Numbered from the stretch's first letter, positions 20,652 through 31,787 are shown. The stretch is DNA of 64,000 nucleotides from Chlorogloeopsis fritschii PCC 6912 (GCF_000317285.1 NZ_AJLN01000051.1:1-64000), one strand, 5' to 3'. Notes: generated by a model from the letters alone, not told the origin. Numbers and translations: made by a program.

Positions 20652-20703
20652 GTCAGAATTCAGAAGTCAGAATCCAGAATTTGAGAATATTCTGAGTTCT
20701 GAC
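20652..20703. repeat. CAGAAT-type repeat and hairpin after moaC
   Basis: Units of about 8-9 bp (GTCAGAATTCA, GAAGTCAGAATCCAGAAT) repeat, and the outer GTCAGAA pairs with TTCTGAC at the far end. A similar GAAGCCAGAAGCCAGAATATTCTG-like tract occurs near 15555-15580. It may act as a weak terminator for moaC. Confidence 0.5.
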
Positions 20704-20782
20704 ATATTATAGACGCCAAAGGCAGTTTCCCGCAGTGTATTCTGAGTTTTTTAGTAGTTTTTTGGCAAAACACTACTAAAAC

Positions 20783-20977
20783 TTATTCAATATCACCTAC
20801 AGCTTCACTAACATCAGTTGGAGCTTGATACTCGCGATCAGGAATCTGCTGCAAGACAGAGATAGCATTCTCATCAGCGCCTTGCTGTTGTGCGCGTTCA
20901 ATTAACTGTTGTTTGTTAGCCGGATAATCAACGCCTTTCAAATGTTTTTGTAGTTGAATCGGATTTACTTTAGCCAT
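20783..20977 (-). CDS. DUF2795-family small protein
   Basis: The 64-residue product begins MAKVNPIQLQKHLKGVDYPANKQQLIERA, which matches the DUF2795 pattern of short helical proteins. A good AGAGG site lies before this ATG, so I chose it over the 14-codon-longer frame. There is no signal or membrane segment. Members are often near stress genes, and here the gene is divergent from the chaperone block starting with hsp20. The molecular role is unknown. Confidence 0.8.
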   Translation of the reverse strand: MAKVNPIQLQKHLKGVDYPANKQQLIERAQQQGADENAISVLQQIPDREYQAPTDVSEAVGDIE

Positions 20978-21203
20978 TTTACCTACCTCTAACCTTCCAC
21001 CTTTATAAGTCATTTCCATATTTACAACCCGATAGATTTATGACCTCTGTCAAATAGATTAAGCACAAAGATTCAGCAGTTTTAATTATTGAAAACAAAG
21101 GTCATCCATTTGGCTGATGAGGAGACTTTATCCCTTTGATAGGTTGAAATTGAAGCAAGAGAATTATAAATCTTGCATTGGATAGATATCGGAGGGTAGA
21201 AGT

Positions 21204-21785
21204 ATGGTGATGTCGCGTTGGGATCCATTCCGAGAAATGGAACGTTGGGATCCTTTTCGAGAAATTTCTGGCTTGCAACGCGAAATGAATCGCCTGTTTG
21301 ATCGCATGATGACTACTAGCGGCGAGAGTGGCGAAATGACTGGTTATGCTTTTATACCAGCAGCAGAAATGCATGAAAATCCCGATCGCATAGAACTGCG
21401 AGTTGAACTTCCTGGTATGGAAGCAAAAGACTTAGATGTAAAAGTTACAGCCGAAGCTGTTTCAATCACTGGAGAGCGTAGATCTGAAACTAGTGCTGAA
21501 GAAAAAGGAATGAGACGTTCGGAATTTCGTTATGGCAGATTCCAACGGATAATTCCTTTACCGACTAGAATCCAAAATGATAAGGTGCAAGCAGAATTTA
21601 AGAATGGCGTTTTGTGCCTGACAATGCCTAAAGCTGAGGAAGAAAAAAATAAAGTTGTAACTGTTAACCTCGGCGGACAACAAACTCAGGCGATCGCTGG
21701 AGATTACGACAGACAAACTCAACAGCAATTACAATCCAACCAACAATCACAATCTGGGCAACAATTACAATCTCCAACCAGTTAA
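21204..21785 (+). CDS. small heat-shock protein Hsp20
   Basis: The 193-residue protein has an alpha-crystallin domain at about 50-150 (ELRVELPGMEAKDLDVKVT, FRYGRFQRIIPLP, AEFKNGVLCLTMPKAEEEK). The N-terminus contains the duplicated motif RWDPFREMERWDPFREIS and the C-terminus a Gln/Ser-rich tail. It should be an ATP-independent holdase that keeps unfolded proteins for DnaK. A GGAGGG site precedes the ATG. dnaK follows on the same strand. I found no CIRCE operator (TTAGCACTC-N9-GAGTGCTAA) in the upstream region. Confidence 0.95.
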   Translation: MVMSRWDPFREMERWDPFREISGLQREMNRLFDRMMTTSGESGEMTGYAFIPAAEMHENPDRIELRVELPGMEAKDLDVKVTAEAVSITGERRSETSAEEKGMRRSEFRYGRFQRIIPLPTRIQNDKVQAEFKNGVLCLTMPKAEEEKNKVVTVNLGGQQTQAIAGDYDRQTQQQLQSNQQSQSGQQLQSPTS

Positions 21786-21873
21786 TTTAATTAAATTTTG
21801 TAATTGCTGAAGTTTATGTCTAGCTGTTATTTCTGGTGATTAAACTAGTAATAGCATCAGAACAATTAAAAGC

Positions 21874-21918
21874 AGGATTGACAGGACAATCTCTACAAAA
21901 AATTGTGCTGTCAGTCCT
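21874..21918 (+). promoter_or_regulatory. long hairpin in the hsp20-dnaK spacer / dnaK leader
   Basis: The arms 21874-21890 and 21902-21918 (AGGATTGACAGGACAAT and ATTGTGCTGTCAGTCCT) pair over 17 positions, with one G-U pair and one mismatch, around an 11-nt loop. It lies 23 nt before the dnaK ribosome binding site AGGAG. It has no T-run, so it is more likely an mRNA leader structure or an operator than a terminator. Confidence 0.6.
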
Positions 21919-21954
21919 ATTTTTGCTTGCTCAAAATGATAGGAGTTGAGCATT

Positions 21955-23850
21955 ATGGCAAAAGTAGTTGGAATTGATTTAGGAACAACAAACTCTTGTG
22001 TTGCTGTGATGGAAGGTGGACAACCCGTTGTCATTCCCAATGCTGAAGGGCAACGCGTTACTCCTTCTGTTGTAGCTTATACGAAAACAGGTGACCGTTT
22101 GGTTGGTCAAATTGCCCGACGCCAAGCAGTCATGAACCCAGAAAACACTTTTTACTCGGTCAAACGCTTTATCGGGCGCAAGTATGATGAAGTTACCAGA
22201 GAACTCACAGAAGTTTCTTACAAAGTTCTGCGCGACAGTAATGGTAACGTGAAGCTTGATTGTCCAACTGCACGCAAACAATTTGCCCCTGAAGAAGTTT
22301 CTGCTCAAATCCTGCGGAAGTTAGCAGATGATGCTAGCAAATATTTGGGAGAAAGAGTTACTCAAGCTGTGATTACAGTTCCCGCCTACTTCAACGACTC
22401 TCAACGCCAAGCTACCAAAGATGCTGGCAAAATAGCAGGTTTAGAAGTTCTCCGTATTATTAATGAACCCACCGCAGCAGCTTTAGCCTACGGTTTAGAC
22501 AAAAAGACTAACGAAACCATTCTCGTTTTTGACCTTGGTGGTGGAACCTTCGACGTTTCCATTTTAGATGTGGGTGAAGGTGTTTTTGAAGTCCGAGCTA
22601 CCAGTGGCGATACTCACTTGGGTGGTGATGACTTTGATAAAAAGATTGTAGATTGGATTGCTAACGAATTTCAGCGCAGCGAAGGCGTAGACTTGCGTAA
22701 AGACAGGCAAGCACTGCAAAGACTCACCGAAGCAGCCGAAAAAGCCAAAATTGAACTTTCTAGCGCTACTCAAACTAATATTAACCTGCCATTCATCACC
22801 GCCACTCATGAAGGGCCGAAACACATTGACACAACCTTGACGCGGGCAAAGTTTGAAGAAATGTGTGGGGATTTGTTGGATCGCTGCCGCATCCCTGTGG
22901 AACAAGCTCTCGGCGATGCCAAATTGAGCAATGCAGATATCGATGAAGTAATATTAGTGGGTGGTTCTACCCGGATGCCTGCCGTCCAACAACTAGTACG
23001 ACGCATGACGGGTAAAGAGCCTCATCAGGGTGTCAACCCCGACGAAGTGGTAGCAGTAGGAGCGGCGATCCAAGCAGGTGTTTTGGCTGGGGAAGTCAAA
23101 GATATTCTCCTATTGGATGTTACACCTTTATCTTTGGGCGTGGAAACTCTCGGCGGTGTAATGACCAAAATTATTCCCCGCAATACTACTATCCCCGTCA
23201 AGAAATCGGAAATCTTCTCCACCGCCGCTGACGGACAGACGAACGTAGAAGTTCATGTCTTGCAAGGCGAGCGAGAAATGGCAAGCTATAACAAGAGCTT
23301 GGGAAATTTCCGCTTGGATGGTATTCCCCCTGCTCCCAGAGGCGTACCGCAAATCGAAGTTACCTTTGATATCGACGCCAACGGCATTCTCTCTGTCACT
23401 GCCAAAGACAAGGCTACAGGTAAAGAACAATCAATTTCGATTACTGGCGCTTCTACTCTCGATAAGCAGGATGTAGAGCGCATGGTGCGGGATGCAGAAA
23501 TTCACGCTGAAGAAGATAAAAGACGCCGCGAGCAAATTGATACCAAGAATAACGCTGACTCCTTAGCATATCAAGCCGAAAAGCAATTGCGAGACTTGGG
23601 TGATACAGTTCCTGCTGCTGACAAAAGCCGGGCAGAAGCGCTGATTAGAGATTTGCGTGAAGCCATCAATCAAGAAAATTATGATCGGATGCGATCGCTA
23701 ACTCAAGACTTGCAACAGGCAATGATGCAAATTGGTAGCGCTATTTATGCCCAAGCTGGTGGTGGTACAACTGGAACTACCGGAACTACTGGTACTACTG
23801 GTACGCGTGACGACGGTGAAGATGTAATTGATGCCGATTTTGTGGGGTGA
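21955..23850 (+). CDS. dnaK: Hsp70 chaperone DnaK
   Basis: The 631-residue protein has the ATPase signatures [17 protein letters not shown] (residues 6-22), [17 protein letters not shown] and [14 protein letters not shown], a substrate-binding domain ([16 protein letters not shown]) and the C-terminal DVIDADF motif. The tail before that motif is a Gly-Thr repeat encoded by short GGNACTACT units. AGGAG at 21941 supports the ATG rather than a TTG three codons upstream. It works with the DnaJ-like and CbpM-like proteins encoded downstream. Cyanobacteria usually have several dnaK copies; which one this is cannot be settled here. Confidence 0.97.
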   Translation: MAKVVGIDLGTTNSCVAVMEGGQPVVIPNAEGQRVTPSVVAYTKTGDRLVGQIARRQAVMNPENTFYSVKRFIGRKYDEVTRELTEVSYKVLRDSNGNVKLDCPTARKQFAPEEVSAQILRKLADDASKYLGERVTQAVITVPAYFNDSQRQATKDAGKIAGLEVLRIINEPTAAALAYGLDKKTNETILVFDLGGGTFDVSILDVGEGVFEVRATSGDTHLGGDDFDKKIVDWIANEFQRSEGVDLRKDRQALQRLTEAAEKAKIELSSATQTNINLPFITATHEGPKHIDTTLTRAKFEEMCGDLLDRCRIPVEQALGDAKLSNADIDEVILVGGSTRMPAVQQLVRRMTGKEPHQGVNPDEVVAVGAAIQAGVLAGEVKDILLLDVTPLSLGVETLGGVMTKIIPRNTTIPVKKSEIFSTAADGQTNVEVHVLQGEREMASYNKSLGNFRLDGIPPAPRGVPQIEVTFDIDANGILSVTAKDKATGKEQSISITGASTLDKQDVERMVRDAEIHAEEDKRRREQIDTKNNADSLAYQAEKQLRDLGDTVPAADKSRAEALIRDLREAINQENYDRMRSLTQDLQQAMMQIGSAIYAQAGGGTTGTTGTTGTTGTRDDGEDVIDADFVG

Positions 23851-24206
23851 AAATCTGTTTGAGGGTAGGTAAGCTGAAAAACATTTAGTTTGCATATTGA
23901 CATGAGACTAAACTCTTGTGGGTGGACAAGATGTCCACCCATTTTATGGCAGTGTCACTAACGGTACTGCGTGGCGATTTCTTCAATTAATAGAGCAAAC
24001 TGTCACTATTGATTTAACAGATTATCTCCTTCCTCCAGTAGATTTAATATTAGGAATTTTAGTGTGGATGGTATCTTTTGCTCAATAAAGCGATCGCATT
24101 TACCAACTCTCTGACAAATTGATAATGCCATACTGACGACAGATTATTACCAGCCATACTTTAATTAAACTAAAGTCAGGTTTTTCGATTCAGCAATAAA
24201 ACAGCT
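23851..24206. other. intergenic region between dnaK and the dnaJ-like gene
   Basis: No gene is seen. It holds the terminator-like hairpin at 23920-23946, then unique AT-rich DNA with one HIP1 site near 24090. The region is long enough for a separate promoter for the dnaJ-like gene. Confidence 0.5.
23920..23946 (+). terminator. hairpin after dnaK, possible terminator
   Basis: Perfect 9-bp arms GGGTGGACA and TGTCCACCC enclose AGA, followed by ATTTTA. The stem is strong but the T tract is short, so termination may be partial. The sequence also resembles common palindromic repeats of Nostoc-type genomes. Confidence 0.55.
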
Positions 24207-25199
24207 ATGCCAGCGGCAAGCGACTTCAAGGACTATTACCAAATTCTAGGGGTGAGCAAAAATGCCACACCGGAGGAGATTAAGAAAGCCTACCGCAAGC
24301 TGGCACGTAAGTATCACCCCGATATCAACCCTGGAAATAAAGAAGCGGAGGAACGCTTCAAAGAAATCAATGAAGCTAATGAAGTACTTTCCGATCCAGA
24401 AAAACGCCAAAAATACGATGCTTTTGGACAATATTGGCAGCAAGCAGCGACAACTGGAGCAGCACCGCGCAGTCGGGGTACAAGAGTAGATGTTGGCGGC
24501 TTTGATTTCGATCAATACGGTAGTTTTGATGATTTTATCAACGAGCTGCTAGGTCGTTTTGGTGGCGCTGGTAGAGGTGGCAGAACTTACAGTTATCGCA
24601 CTTATACAGACGCTCAACCTGGGTTTGGCGATTTTTATGAAAATGTTGCCACTGAAGCACCTGCTCCGGATACAGAAGCAGCGATCGCCCTTAGTTTCTC
24701 TGAAGCGTTTCACGGCACGCAGAAGCGGTTGCAAATCGATGGGGAAACGGTTACTGTGCGCATTCCTCCTGGTGCTAAACCCGGAAGTCGCCTCCGCATC
24801 AAGGGCAAAGGGCGTACCAGCCCGTTTTCTCAACAACGGGGAGATTTATATTTAACAATTGAAGTTTTGCCCCATCCATTCTTTCGATTTGAAGGCGATA
24901 ATATCACTTGTGAGGTTCCAATTCGACCGGATGAAGCCGTATTGGGAGCAGAAATTAAAGTACCTACGCCCGATGGTAGCGTCACGATGAAAATTCCTGC
25001 GGGCGTGCGTTCTGGACAATCTTTGCGGTTGCGCGGTAAAGGATGGAAACAGCCCAAAAACGGGCGCACTGATTTAATTATCAAACTACAGATTGTATCT
25101 CCTAAAGATTTGAGCCAGGTGGAACGCGAGTGCTATGAAAAAATTCGCGACACTAGCAGTTTCGATCCGCGTGCAGCTCTACAAGAGGTGAAATTATGA
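24207..25199 (+). CDS. DnaJ-class co-chaperone, CbpA type (no zinc finger)
   Basis: The 330-residue protein has a J domain at about 7-75 with the HPD motif in [11 protein letters not shown] Gly/Phe-rich linker follows (about 85-150), then the two-part C-terminal substrate-binding domain ([19 protein letters not shown] and [19 protein letters not shown]). The cysteine-rich zinc finger of DnaJ is missing, as in CbpA. It stimulates DnaK ATP hydrolysis and delivers substrates. It overlaps the next gene by 4 bp (ATGA), so the two should be translationally coupled. Confidence 0.93.
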   Translation: MPAASDFKDYYQILGVSKNATPEEIKKAYRKLARKYHPDINPGNKEAEERFKEINEANEVLSDPEKRQKYDAFGQYWQQAATTGAAPRSRGTRVDVGGFDFDQYGSFDDFINELLGRFGGAGRGGRTYSYRTYTDAQPGFGDFYENVATEAPAPDTEAAIALSFSEAFHGTQKRLQIDGETVTVRIPPGAKPGSRLRIKGKGRTSPFSQQRGDLYLTIEVLPHPFFRFEGDNITCEVPIRPDEAVLGAEIKVPTPDGSVTMKIPAGVRSGQSLRLRGKGWKQPKNGRTDLIIKLQIVSPKDLSQVERECYEKIRDTSSFDPRAALQEVKL

Positions 25200-25501
25200 A
25201 TTCAGCTGGGCTATCACGGGTGGTTGTCTCCGAAGAAGGCGATCGCCTCTACACATTTGAATATGCGGCTTTAGTTACACAAACATCAACTGTGCTGATC
25301 GAACGCTTTGCCACACTAGGATTGATTTCACCAATTAATTCCATGTTGCGATCGCGCGATATTGCTCGGATTAGTCAAATTTTGCGTTTGCGCCGAGATT
25401 TAGGACTCAATTTAGTGGGAGCCGCAATGGTATTAGATATGGCTGAAGAAATCGCCCAACTGCGGGCGCAATTGCAAGCCTACCAATCACGCTCATCTTA
25501 A
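25196..25501 (+). CDS. CbpM-like chaperone modulator (MerR-fold)
   Basis: The 101-residue protein overlaps the 3' end of the CbpA-like gene by 4 bp. It has a helix-turn-helix-like core ([38 protein letters not shown]) and a C-terminal coiled helix ([16 protein letters not shown]). This is the pattern of CbpM, which binds and inhibits the J domain of CbpA in E. coli. The role here is inferred from architecture and gene order. It converges on the next gene with a 9-bp overlap of the 3' ends. Confidence 0.8.
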   Translation: MNSAGLSRVVVSEEGDRLYTFEYAALVTQTSTVLIERFATLGLISPINSMLRSRDIARISQILRLRRDLGLNLVGAAMVLDMAEEIAQLRAQLQAYQSRSS

Positions 25502-27313
25502 AGGCTCAGAGGCTCTTTGGCAGATGGGAATTTGAATCACAAACTCAGTTCCCTCACCAAGAGTGGAAAAACATTCCAACCTGCCCTTGTGGTTTTTGGT
25601 AATAATTTGATAGCTGATAGACAAACCCATACCTGTTCCCTTGCCTACAGGTTTTGTTGTGAAGAACGGATCGAACACGCGTTTGCAAACTTCTTCCGTC
25701 ATTCCTTGCCCGTTATCAGCGATGTGGATCGATACAAAATTTCCTTGCATTTCAGTCTGAATGCTAATTTGGGGATTAAGTACTGGGAATTGGGGATTGG
25801 GAAAAGTTCTTCCTAGTCCCCAGTCCCTAGTCCCTAGCGCCTCTTCCAAAGCATCAATCGCATTAGCCAAAATATTCATAAATACCTGGTTTAAACTACC
25901 AGGATAGCACTCTATTAGTGGTAGGTTGCCATAATTTTTTATCACTTCAATTTGCGAGCAGCCTGGTTGATGAAGACGATTTTGTAGAATTAATAATGTA
26001 CTGTCAATCCCCTCATGAATATTAGCTTCCTTTATTTCAGCCTCATCCAAGCGGGAGAAATTTCTCAGGGATTTGACGATTTCTCTAATTCGTTCTGTGC
26101 CAACTTTCATTGATGAAAGTAACTTCAGCAAATCTTCACTCATAAAAGCCAGATCGAATTCTGCTATTTTGTCTTTTATTGTGGATATAGGATGAGGGTA
26201 TTGAGATTGATAGAGTTGTATTATTTCTAAAAGATTCTGAGTATACCCATCTAAATGGGCAACATTGCCATGAATAAAATTAATAGGATTATTAATTTCA
26301 TGAGCCACACCAGCCACTAGTTGTCCTAGTGATGACATCTTTTCAGTTTGAATAAGTTGAGTTTGAGTCGTTTTAAGTTCATTTAGAGCATTCTCTAACG
26401 CTGCTGTTCGTTCCGCAACCTTTTGCTCTAGATGGGCATGAGAGTCTGCAAGCGTATCTGACATATGATTGAAGACTTTCGCCATTGTGCCAATCTCATC
26501 AGCAGAACTATCGATAATTCTAAGATTTGAATTGGGATTCAACCCGATTTGACGCATAATAATTGCGACTTTACGAATCCGGCGATTCACCAATTTCTCG
26601 AACAGAATAGAGATTAACCCAAGCAAAATAATTGTCAAACCCAAAAATACGATCAACACAGTTACCCACATTGCCCTTTGATGAATTCGCAGATCTTGAG
26701 TGGGAATATAGATGATCAAAGCACTAATAATATCTCCCACACGCCAATGATAGCCTTGTGTTTTTCCATAGCGCTCTACAACTTCTTTTGGAGCAGTTTC
26801 AGGATTACTGTGACATTTTAAACAACTTGCTTCTACCTTAATTGGTCGAGCAACATAAAACTGTTCTTGATTATTTATCTTTCTATAGCCAACCAAGTCT
26901 TTAATATTTTGAGAATCTCTAAACTTATTAATAAGTTGAATTTCTAACTCATCAGCTTGATTATGAGGATTCAAAGGATTGAGACTGGGTTGTTTGTAAA
27001 TATATTTTGGAAATCGGTTGTTAAAATACTTAAATATATTATTGGTTGCGAAAGCGGCAGACATTGCCTCTAAAACAAATTCCTTGGTATATTTTTGAAC
27101 TGATGGGCGTAATTGTTCATTAACATAAAGGCGATTTGCTTCTCCAAATTGAAGAACTAATTCGCTGCGGGTTCGTGCTTCCTGCTCAAAGATTTGAGTT
27201 TGGAGATGGTTTATGTAACCCGCACCTATACTCATAAAAATAACTAAACTAATCGCAATCGATATGATAAATTTTATCTGGAGAGATAAACCTCTATTTT
27301 TTAATAAAATCAT
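25493..27313 (-). CDS. membrane histidine kinase with CxxCH (DUF3365-type) sensor
   Basis: The 606-residue protein has a transmembrane helix at 12-32 and an extracytoplasmic DUF3365/Tll0287-like domain containing C164-L-K-C167-H168, a possible heme-c site. A second helix follows near 212-240, then HAMP, a coiled coil, HisKA with H338 in GVAHEINNPINF, and HATPase (NQVFMNILANAIDALEEA, GTGMGLSISYQI). Residues about 492-515 are encoded by heptanucleotide repeat DNA inside the ATPase domain. It belongs to the NtrB-like kinase class with no adjacent regulator. Redox sensing is inferred. Confidence 0.88.
   Translation of the reverse strand: MILLKNRGLSLQIKFIISIAISLVIFMSIGAGYINHLQTQIFEQEARTRSELVLQFGEANRLYVNEQLRPSVQKYTKEFVLEAMSAAFATNNIFKYFNNRFPKYIYKQPSLNPLNPHNQADELEIQLINKFRDSQNIKDLVGYRKINNQEQFYVARPIKVEASCLKCHSNPETAPKEVVERYGKTQGYHWRVGDIISALIIYIPTQDLRIHQRAMWVTVLIVFLGLTIILLGLISILFEKLVNRRIRKVAIIMRQIGLNPNSNLRIIDSSADEIGTMAKVFNHMSDTLADSHAHLEQKVAERTAALENALNELKTTQTQLIQTEKMSSLGQLVAGVAHEINNPINFIHGNVAHLDGYTQNLLEIIQLYQSQYPHPISTIKDKIAEFDLAFMSEDLLKLLSSMKVGTERIREIVKSLRNFSRLDEAEIKEANIHEGIDSTLLILQNRLHQPGCSQIEVIKNYGNLPLIECYPGSLNQVFMNILANAIDALEEALGTRDWGLGRTFPNPQFPVLNPQISIQTEMQGNFVSIHIADNGQGMTEEVCKRVFDPFFTTKPVGKGTGMGLSISYQIITKNHKGRLECFSTLGEGTEFVIQIPICQRASEPLR
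25785..25839. repeat. heptanucleotide repeats inside a histidine kinase gene
   Basis: On the plus strand GGGAATT, GGGGATT and GGGAAAA are followed by CCTAGTC, CCCAGTC, CCTAGTC and CCTAGCG. The two groups are roughly complementary in composition. They lie within the kinase reading frame and keep it open, and they encode LGTRDWGLGRTFPNPQFPVL (minus strand). Confidence 0.8.
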
Positions 27314-28047
27314 AATCTTACATATTAATATTCAGTCATGGATGTATCCACACCGCAGATGAGATGAGCTAATTATTAACTCTCTTGATTTGCAGATGTT
27401 TCAAAATAGCTTTGATTGAGTGTATTGAAGCCTGATTTCAGTATTCCCCAGCCAAACTATATTTTCATCACTATGAGCAGAATTTTGGAGTAAGTATAGT
27501 AACGCACCCAGAAATGCAGTGCCTTAAAGCAATGCTGAAGTAGGTGAACATAATTAAACGTAAATAAACGTAAAATGCCTATGCCCAGTAACTAGATAAT
27601 ATAAACTTTTTTCCTTCTGCCTACCTTTGGAAGCCACTACCTTTGGAAGCCGCTAGCTAACGCAACGCCTTACGGCGAACGCGTCTACGTGTCTACTGCC
27701 CTCTGCTCTCTGCCTTATACTTAACAACTCTACAAGTTGAGGTTTAGTTTATAAATTATTTCTAAGTTCGGATATGGCTAATATGCGGCTATATCATTGA
27801 TGAAGTGAAAATAGCTTCTCCAGTTCACATTTTATGACTTTGGTTCACACCGATACAAATCTGAGACTCTTACAAAATCTATGTTCAAAATAATTGAATT
27901 GCTATAGATTCATTCGTCTGATGAGATTGAATGCAAACAAATAAAAAAAGGGATAGGTGATTAACCTATCCCAAGGCAATAGCCTTAGAAAACCTAGTTC
28001 TAGCTTAAGCTTTTATCCTATTGCCGTAATTAAATTCTCGGTAAAGA
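27314..28047. other. intergenic region between histidine kinase and ahcY
   Basis: No gene is supported over 734 bp. A 16-bp unit CTACCTTTGGAAGCCA is repeated twice near 27621-27653, followed by dispersed-repeat fragments to about 27715. The remainder is AT-rich. The ahcY terminator lies at 27943-27972, and a second nested pair GGCAATAG/CTATTGCC joins 27975-27982 to 28018-28025. Confidence 0.5.
27943..27972 (-). terminator. intrinsic terminator of ahcY
   Basis: On the minus strand the perfect 9-bp stem GGGATAGGT/ACCTATCCC with a 5-nt loop is followed directly by seven T residues. It lies about 75 bp past the ahcY stop codon. This is a textbook Rho-independent terminator. Confidence 0.92.
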
Positions 28048-29382
<1,335 letters not shown>

Positions 29383-29498
29383 TTATTCTAAGACTGGCAA
29401 ACTCAGCTAAGATTTAAGCTTCTTTCTTAAAATTCATCTTTAAGGCAGAGGAAAGAACCGTAAGGTGGAGAGAAGTCCTGCAGTGAGGCAGTGCGTTG

Positions 29499-29546
29499 CG
29501 GAGCCAGTGCGCCCTTGGGGGTTCCCCCCGTTGTAGCACCTGGCGT
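29499..29546 (+). repeat. dispersed palindromic element, family B copy 2
   Basis: It contains GGAGCCAGTGCG, the hairpin CTTGGGGGTTCCCCCCG, and TTGTAGCACCTGGCG. It matches the minus strand of 11123-11170 almost base for base apart from the hairpin stem, where changes are largely paired. Confidence 0.7.
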
Positions 29547-29657
29547 CGGGTTAAGAGCGTTGTAGCAACTGCCGTAGACGCCGTACCCCGAAGGGGTTCC
29601 CGTAGGGTAGGCGGATAAACGTAAGTAAGGGTTTCCCACGCCCAGGGAACTTCGGAG

Positions 29658-29714
29658 CACTGTTCACAACGTAAAAATAAGGGTTTGAGGAATTTTAGGC
29701 AGTGCCCACCCTAC
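29658..29714. repeat. dispersed palindromic element, family A copy 3 (truncated)
   Basis: The right end GGCAGTGCCCACCCTAC and the interior AACGTAAAAATAAGGGTTT match the intact copies, but the left terminal GTAAGGTGG is missing and replaced by other repeat sequence. Confidence 0.7.
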
Positions 29715-29993
29715 AAACATTGCTTGATAATTTTAATGATTTAGAAAAATTTAATAAATTTTTCTAAAGTCAAGATTAACAGACACTCGACTATGGGCAG
29801 GTACAATTACTTAAATTGATTTGCCAGCATGGATTGAAATGAACTAGTAAAGATAGGGAGAGTCGGGGAATAATTGACGCGGAGAGTGGGGGAGTATGAG
29901 AGATAAAGAGAATCCTTTATTCCTTTTCCCTGTACCCTATCCCCTGTAACCTGTACCCTATCCCCAGTATTGTAAAGCTCAAGGAGGTGCCCA

Positions 29994-31613
29994 TTGCGCT
30001 CTAAATTTGTAGCGATCGCTTTTTCTTCAATGGTTATAACTATTGGAGTAATGCCAAAAGCTACAGCGCAGTTTCCTTTTATCCCTAACCTACAACCACC
30101 TGCTTTAAGACCAGCCGATCCAGAAAGCAGAATAGTTACAGGATGGGTTTATTTGGATGGTAGGCGCTTGTTTCAGGTATCCGCTCCAAGAGCGAATTTT
30201 ACTGAGCGTTTGGAGAGTATCCAGAGTAATTTGTACAGAGCAACCCAAAATTATTTGAATTCGTCTTCCCAAGAAGTCAATGTAGACATCGACGCTACCA
30301 AGGGACTACCTATCATCACAGTCAATAATCAATATCTAATGACTGTTACTGCCCAAGATGCCAATCTGCGACAGGTAGATCCTTTGGCGGCGGCAAACCA
30401 AATCTCCGAAATTTTAAAGGAAGACTTAAAACAGGCGAGACAGGAACGACGAACTGAGTTTCTACTTAGCCAAGGCGCAATTGCTACCGCGACTGGACTC
30501 GGCGTGATCGTCATCAGTTGGGGGCTTTATCAGTGGCGGCAACGCTCAAAACGGCATTCACTACAGCTAGCCTCCCCGACTTCAAGCGCAGCTAGACCAA
30601 TTACTTCCCAGCTCAATCAACAACATCATCAACATCTTGAAGAAGTAAAAAGACGGCTGCATCAGCTAGCTCAAACGACGCTTTGGGGAGGAGGAACTTT
30701 TTTCATACTTGGCTTATTTCCCTATACGCGATCGCTGCAATTAGGAATTTTCATCGGTTTACAAATTCCTTTAAAATTGGCTGCTGTGGGAATTGGAACT
30801 TATGTAGCTATCCGTCTTAGCTATGCCCTGATTGATCGCTTCACTTCTGCTTTTGTCAGTAGTAGTGCTTTGCTAACTCCAGAAAGTTCTGAAAGGTTGC
30901 AGTTACGAGTTTCTACCATTTCTGGAGTCGCTAAAGGTATTGTTGGGGTTGCTTTATTAGGAGTTGGTACTTTATTTGCTCTCATCTCTTTGGGTATAGA
31001 TATTGTTCCATTGCTAGCGGGTGCTGGTTTAGTGGGTGTAGCTATATCTCTAGCTTCCCAAAGCTTAATTAAAGATGCAATTAACGGTTTTCTAATTATC
31101 TTAGAGGATCAATACGCTCTTGGTGATGTAATTAACGTGGGCAATGTGGGAGGTTTGGTAGAAAATTTGAATCTACGCATGACTCAACTTCGAGATTCGG
31201 AAGGACGCTTAATTACTATCCCCAACAGTGAAATTAAAATAGTTGCCAATCTTTCTAGTCGTTGGTCGAGAGCCGATTTAACTATTCCGGTTGCCTACGA
31301 AGCTGATATTGACGAAGCTTTGCAATTAATCAAAAATGTTGCCCTAGAAATGGATCAAGATCCGAAATGGCAACTTCCAATTGTAGAAACACCGCAAGTT
31401 TTGGGAATAGATAATTTTGGCGATCGCGGTTTATTGATTCGTGTATGGATTAAAACACAGCCACTCAAACAATGGGATGTGGCACGCGAATTCCGCCGAC
31501 GCTTAAAAATAGCCTTCGACAAAGCTGGAATAACCATTCCTGTACCACAACAAACTGTCTGGGTAAATGATGCTCACCTGCTCAAATCTCAAGCTGATGG
31601 AAAGACAAACTAG
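29994..31613 (+). CDS. MscS-family mechanosensitive ion channel
   Basis: The 539-residue protein begins with a signal peptide (cleavage likely after KATAQ), a long periplasmic part, a helix near 160-180, and several membrane helices between about 230 and 340. The pore-lining MscS helix (LLAGAGLVGVAISLASQSLIKD) is near residues 340-360, and the beta domain has DVINVGNVGGLVENLNLRMTQL. It should open under membrane tension and protect against osmotic downshock. The start is TTG, fixed by a very strong AAGGAGGT site five nucleotides upstream. Confidence 0.92.
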   Translation: MRSKFVAIAFSSMVITIGVMPKATAQFPFIPNLQPPALRPADPESRIVTGWVYLDGRRLFQVSAPRANFTERLESIQSNLYRATQNYLNSSSQEVNVDIDATKGLPIITVNNQYLMTVTAQDANLRQVDPLAAANQISEILKEDLKQARQERRTEFLLSQGAIATATGLGVIVISWGLYQWRQRSKRHSLQLASPTSSAARPITSQLNQQHHQHLEEVKRRLHQLAQTTLWGGGTFFILGLFPYTRSLQLGIFIGLQIPLKLAAVGIGTYVAIRLSYALIDRFTSAFVSSSALLTPESSERLQLRVSTISGVAKGIVGVALLGVGTLFALISLGIDIVPLLAGAGLVGVAISLASQSLIKDAINGFLIILEDQYALGDVINVGNVGGLVENLNLRMTQLRDSEGRLITIPNSEIKIVANLSSRWSRADLTIPVAYEADIDEALQLIKNVALEMDQDPKWQLPIVETPQVLGIDNFGDRGLLIRVWIKTQPLKQWDVAREFRRRLKIAFDKAGITIPVPQQTVWVNDAHLLKSQADGKTN

Positions 31614-31628
31614 TTAGTGGTGGGGGAG

Positions 31629-31741
31629 ACAGCAGCCCACAAACTAAACCCTTATCTACCCTCGTAACCAGCTCTTTCCTCGTTTTCTTCGTTACCAGGT
31701 TGAACCTGGTAACGAAAACTAGAGCAAGAGTGTTCTCTTGT
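31629..31741. repeat. dispersed palindromic element, family C copy 1
   Basis: The core GTTACCAGGT-TGA-ACCTGGTAAC at 31691-31713 is a perfect palindrome. Flanks CAGCAGCCCACAAACT and CTAGAGCAAGAGTG also recur around the inverted copy at 57865-57940. It follows the mscS gene. Confidence 0.7.
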
Positions 31742-31765
31742 CCACTAACCACTATCTACTATCTT

Positions 31766-31787
31766 TATAGTACTTTTGTACTATAAT
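31766..31787 (+). promoter_or_regulatory. palindrome overlapping a -10 box upstream of the 87-aa gene
   Basis: TATAGTAC-TTTT-GTACTATA is a perfect inverted repeat at 31766-31785. It overlaps TATAAT at 31782-31787, a consensus -10 box, although no good -35 box is seen 17 bp upstream. It may be an operator-bearing promoter for the gene starting at 31873. Confidence 0.55.

Noticed and set aside
21020-21203. CIRCE operator for the hsp20-dnaK block
   Set aside because: I looked for TTAGCACTC and GAGTGCTAA upstream of hsp20 and dnaK and found neither.
23698-23942. 65-codon minus-strand frames over the end of dnaK
   Set aside because: They are shadows of the dnaK Gly-Thr tail and the terminator hairpin.
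29427-29660. 77-codon minus-strand frame upstream of ahcY
   Set aside because: It is translated palindromic repeat DNA, including family B copy 2.
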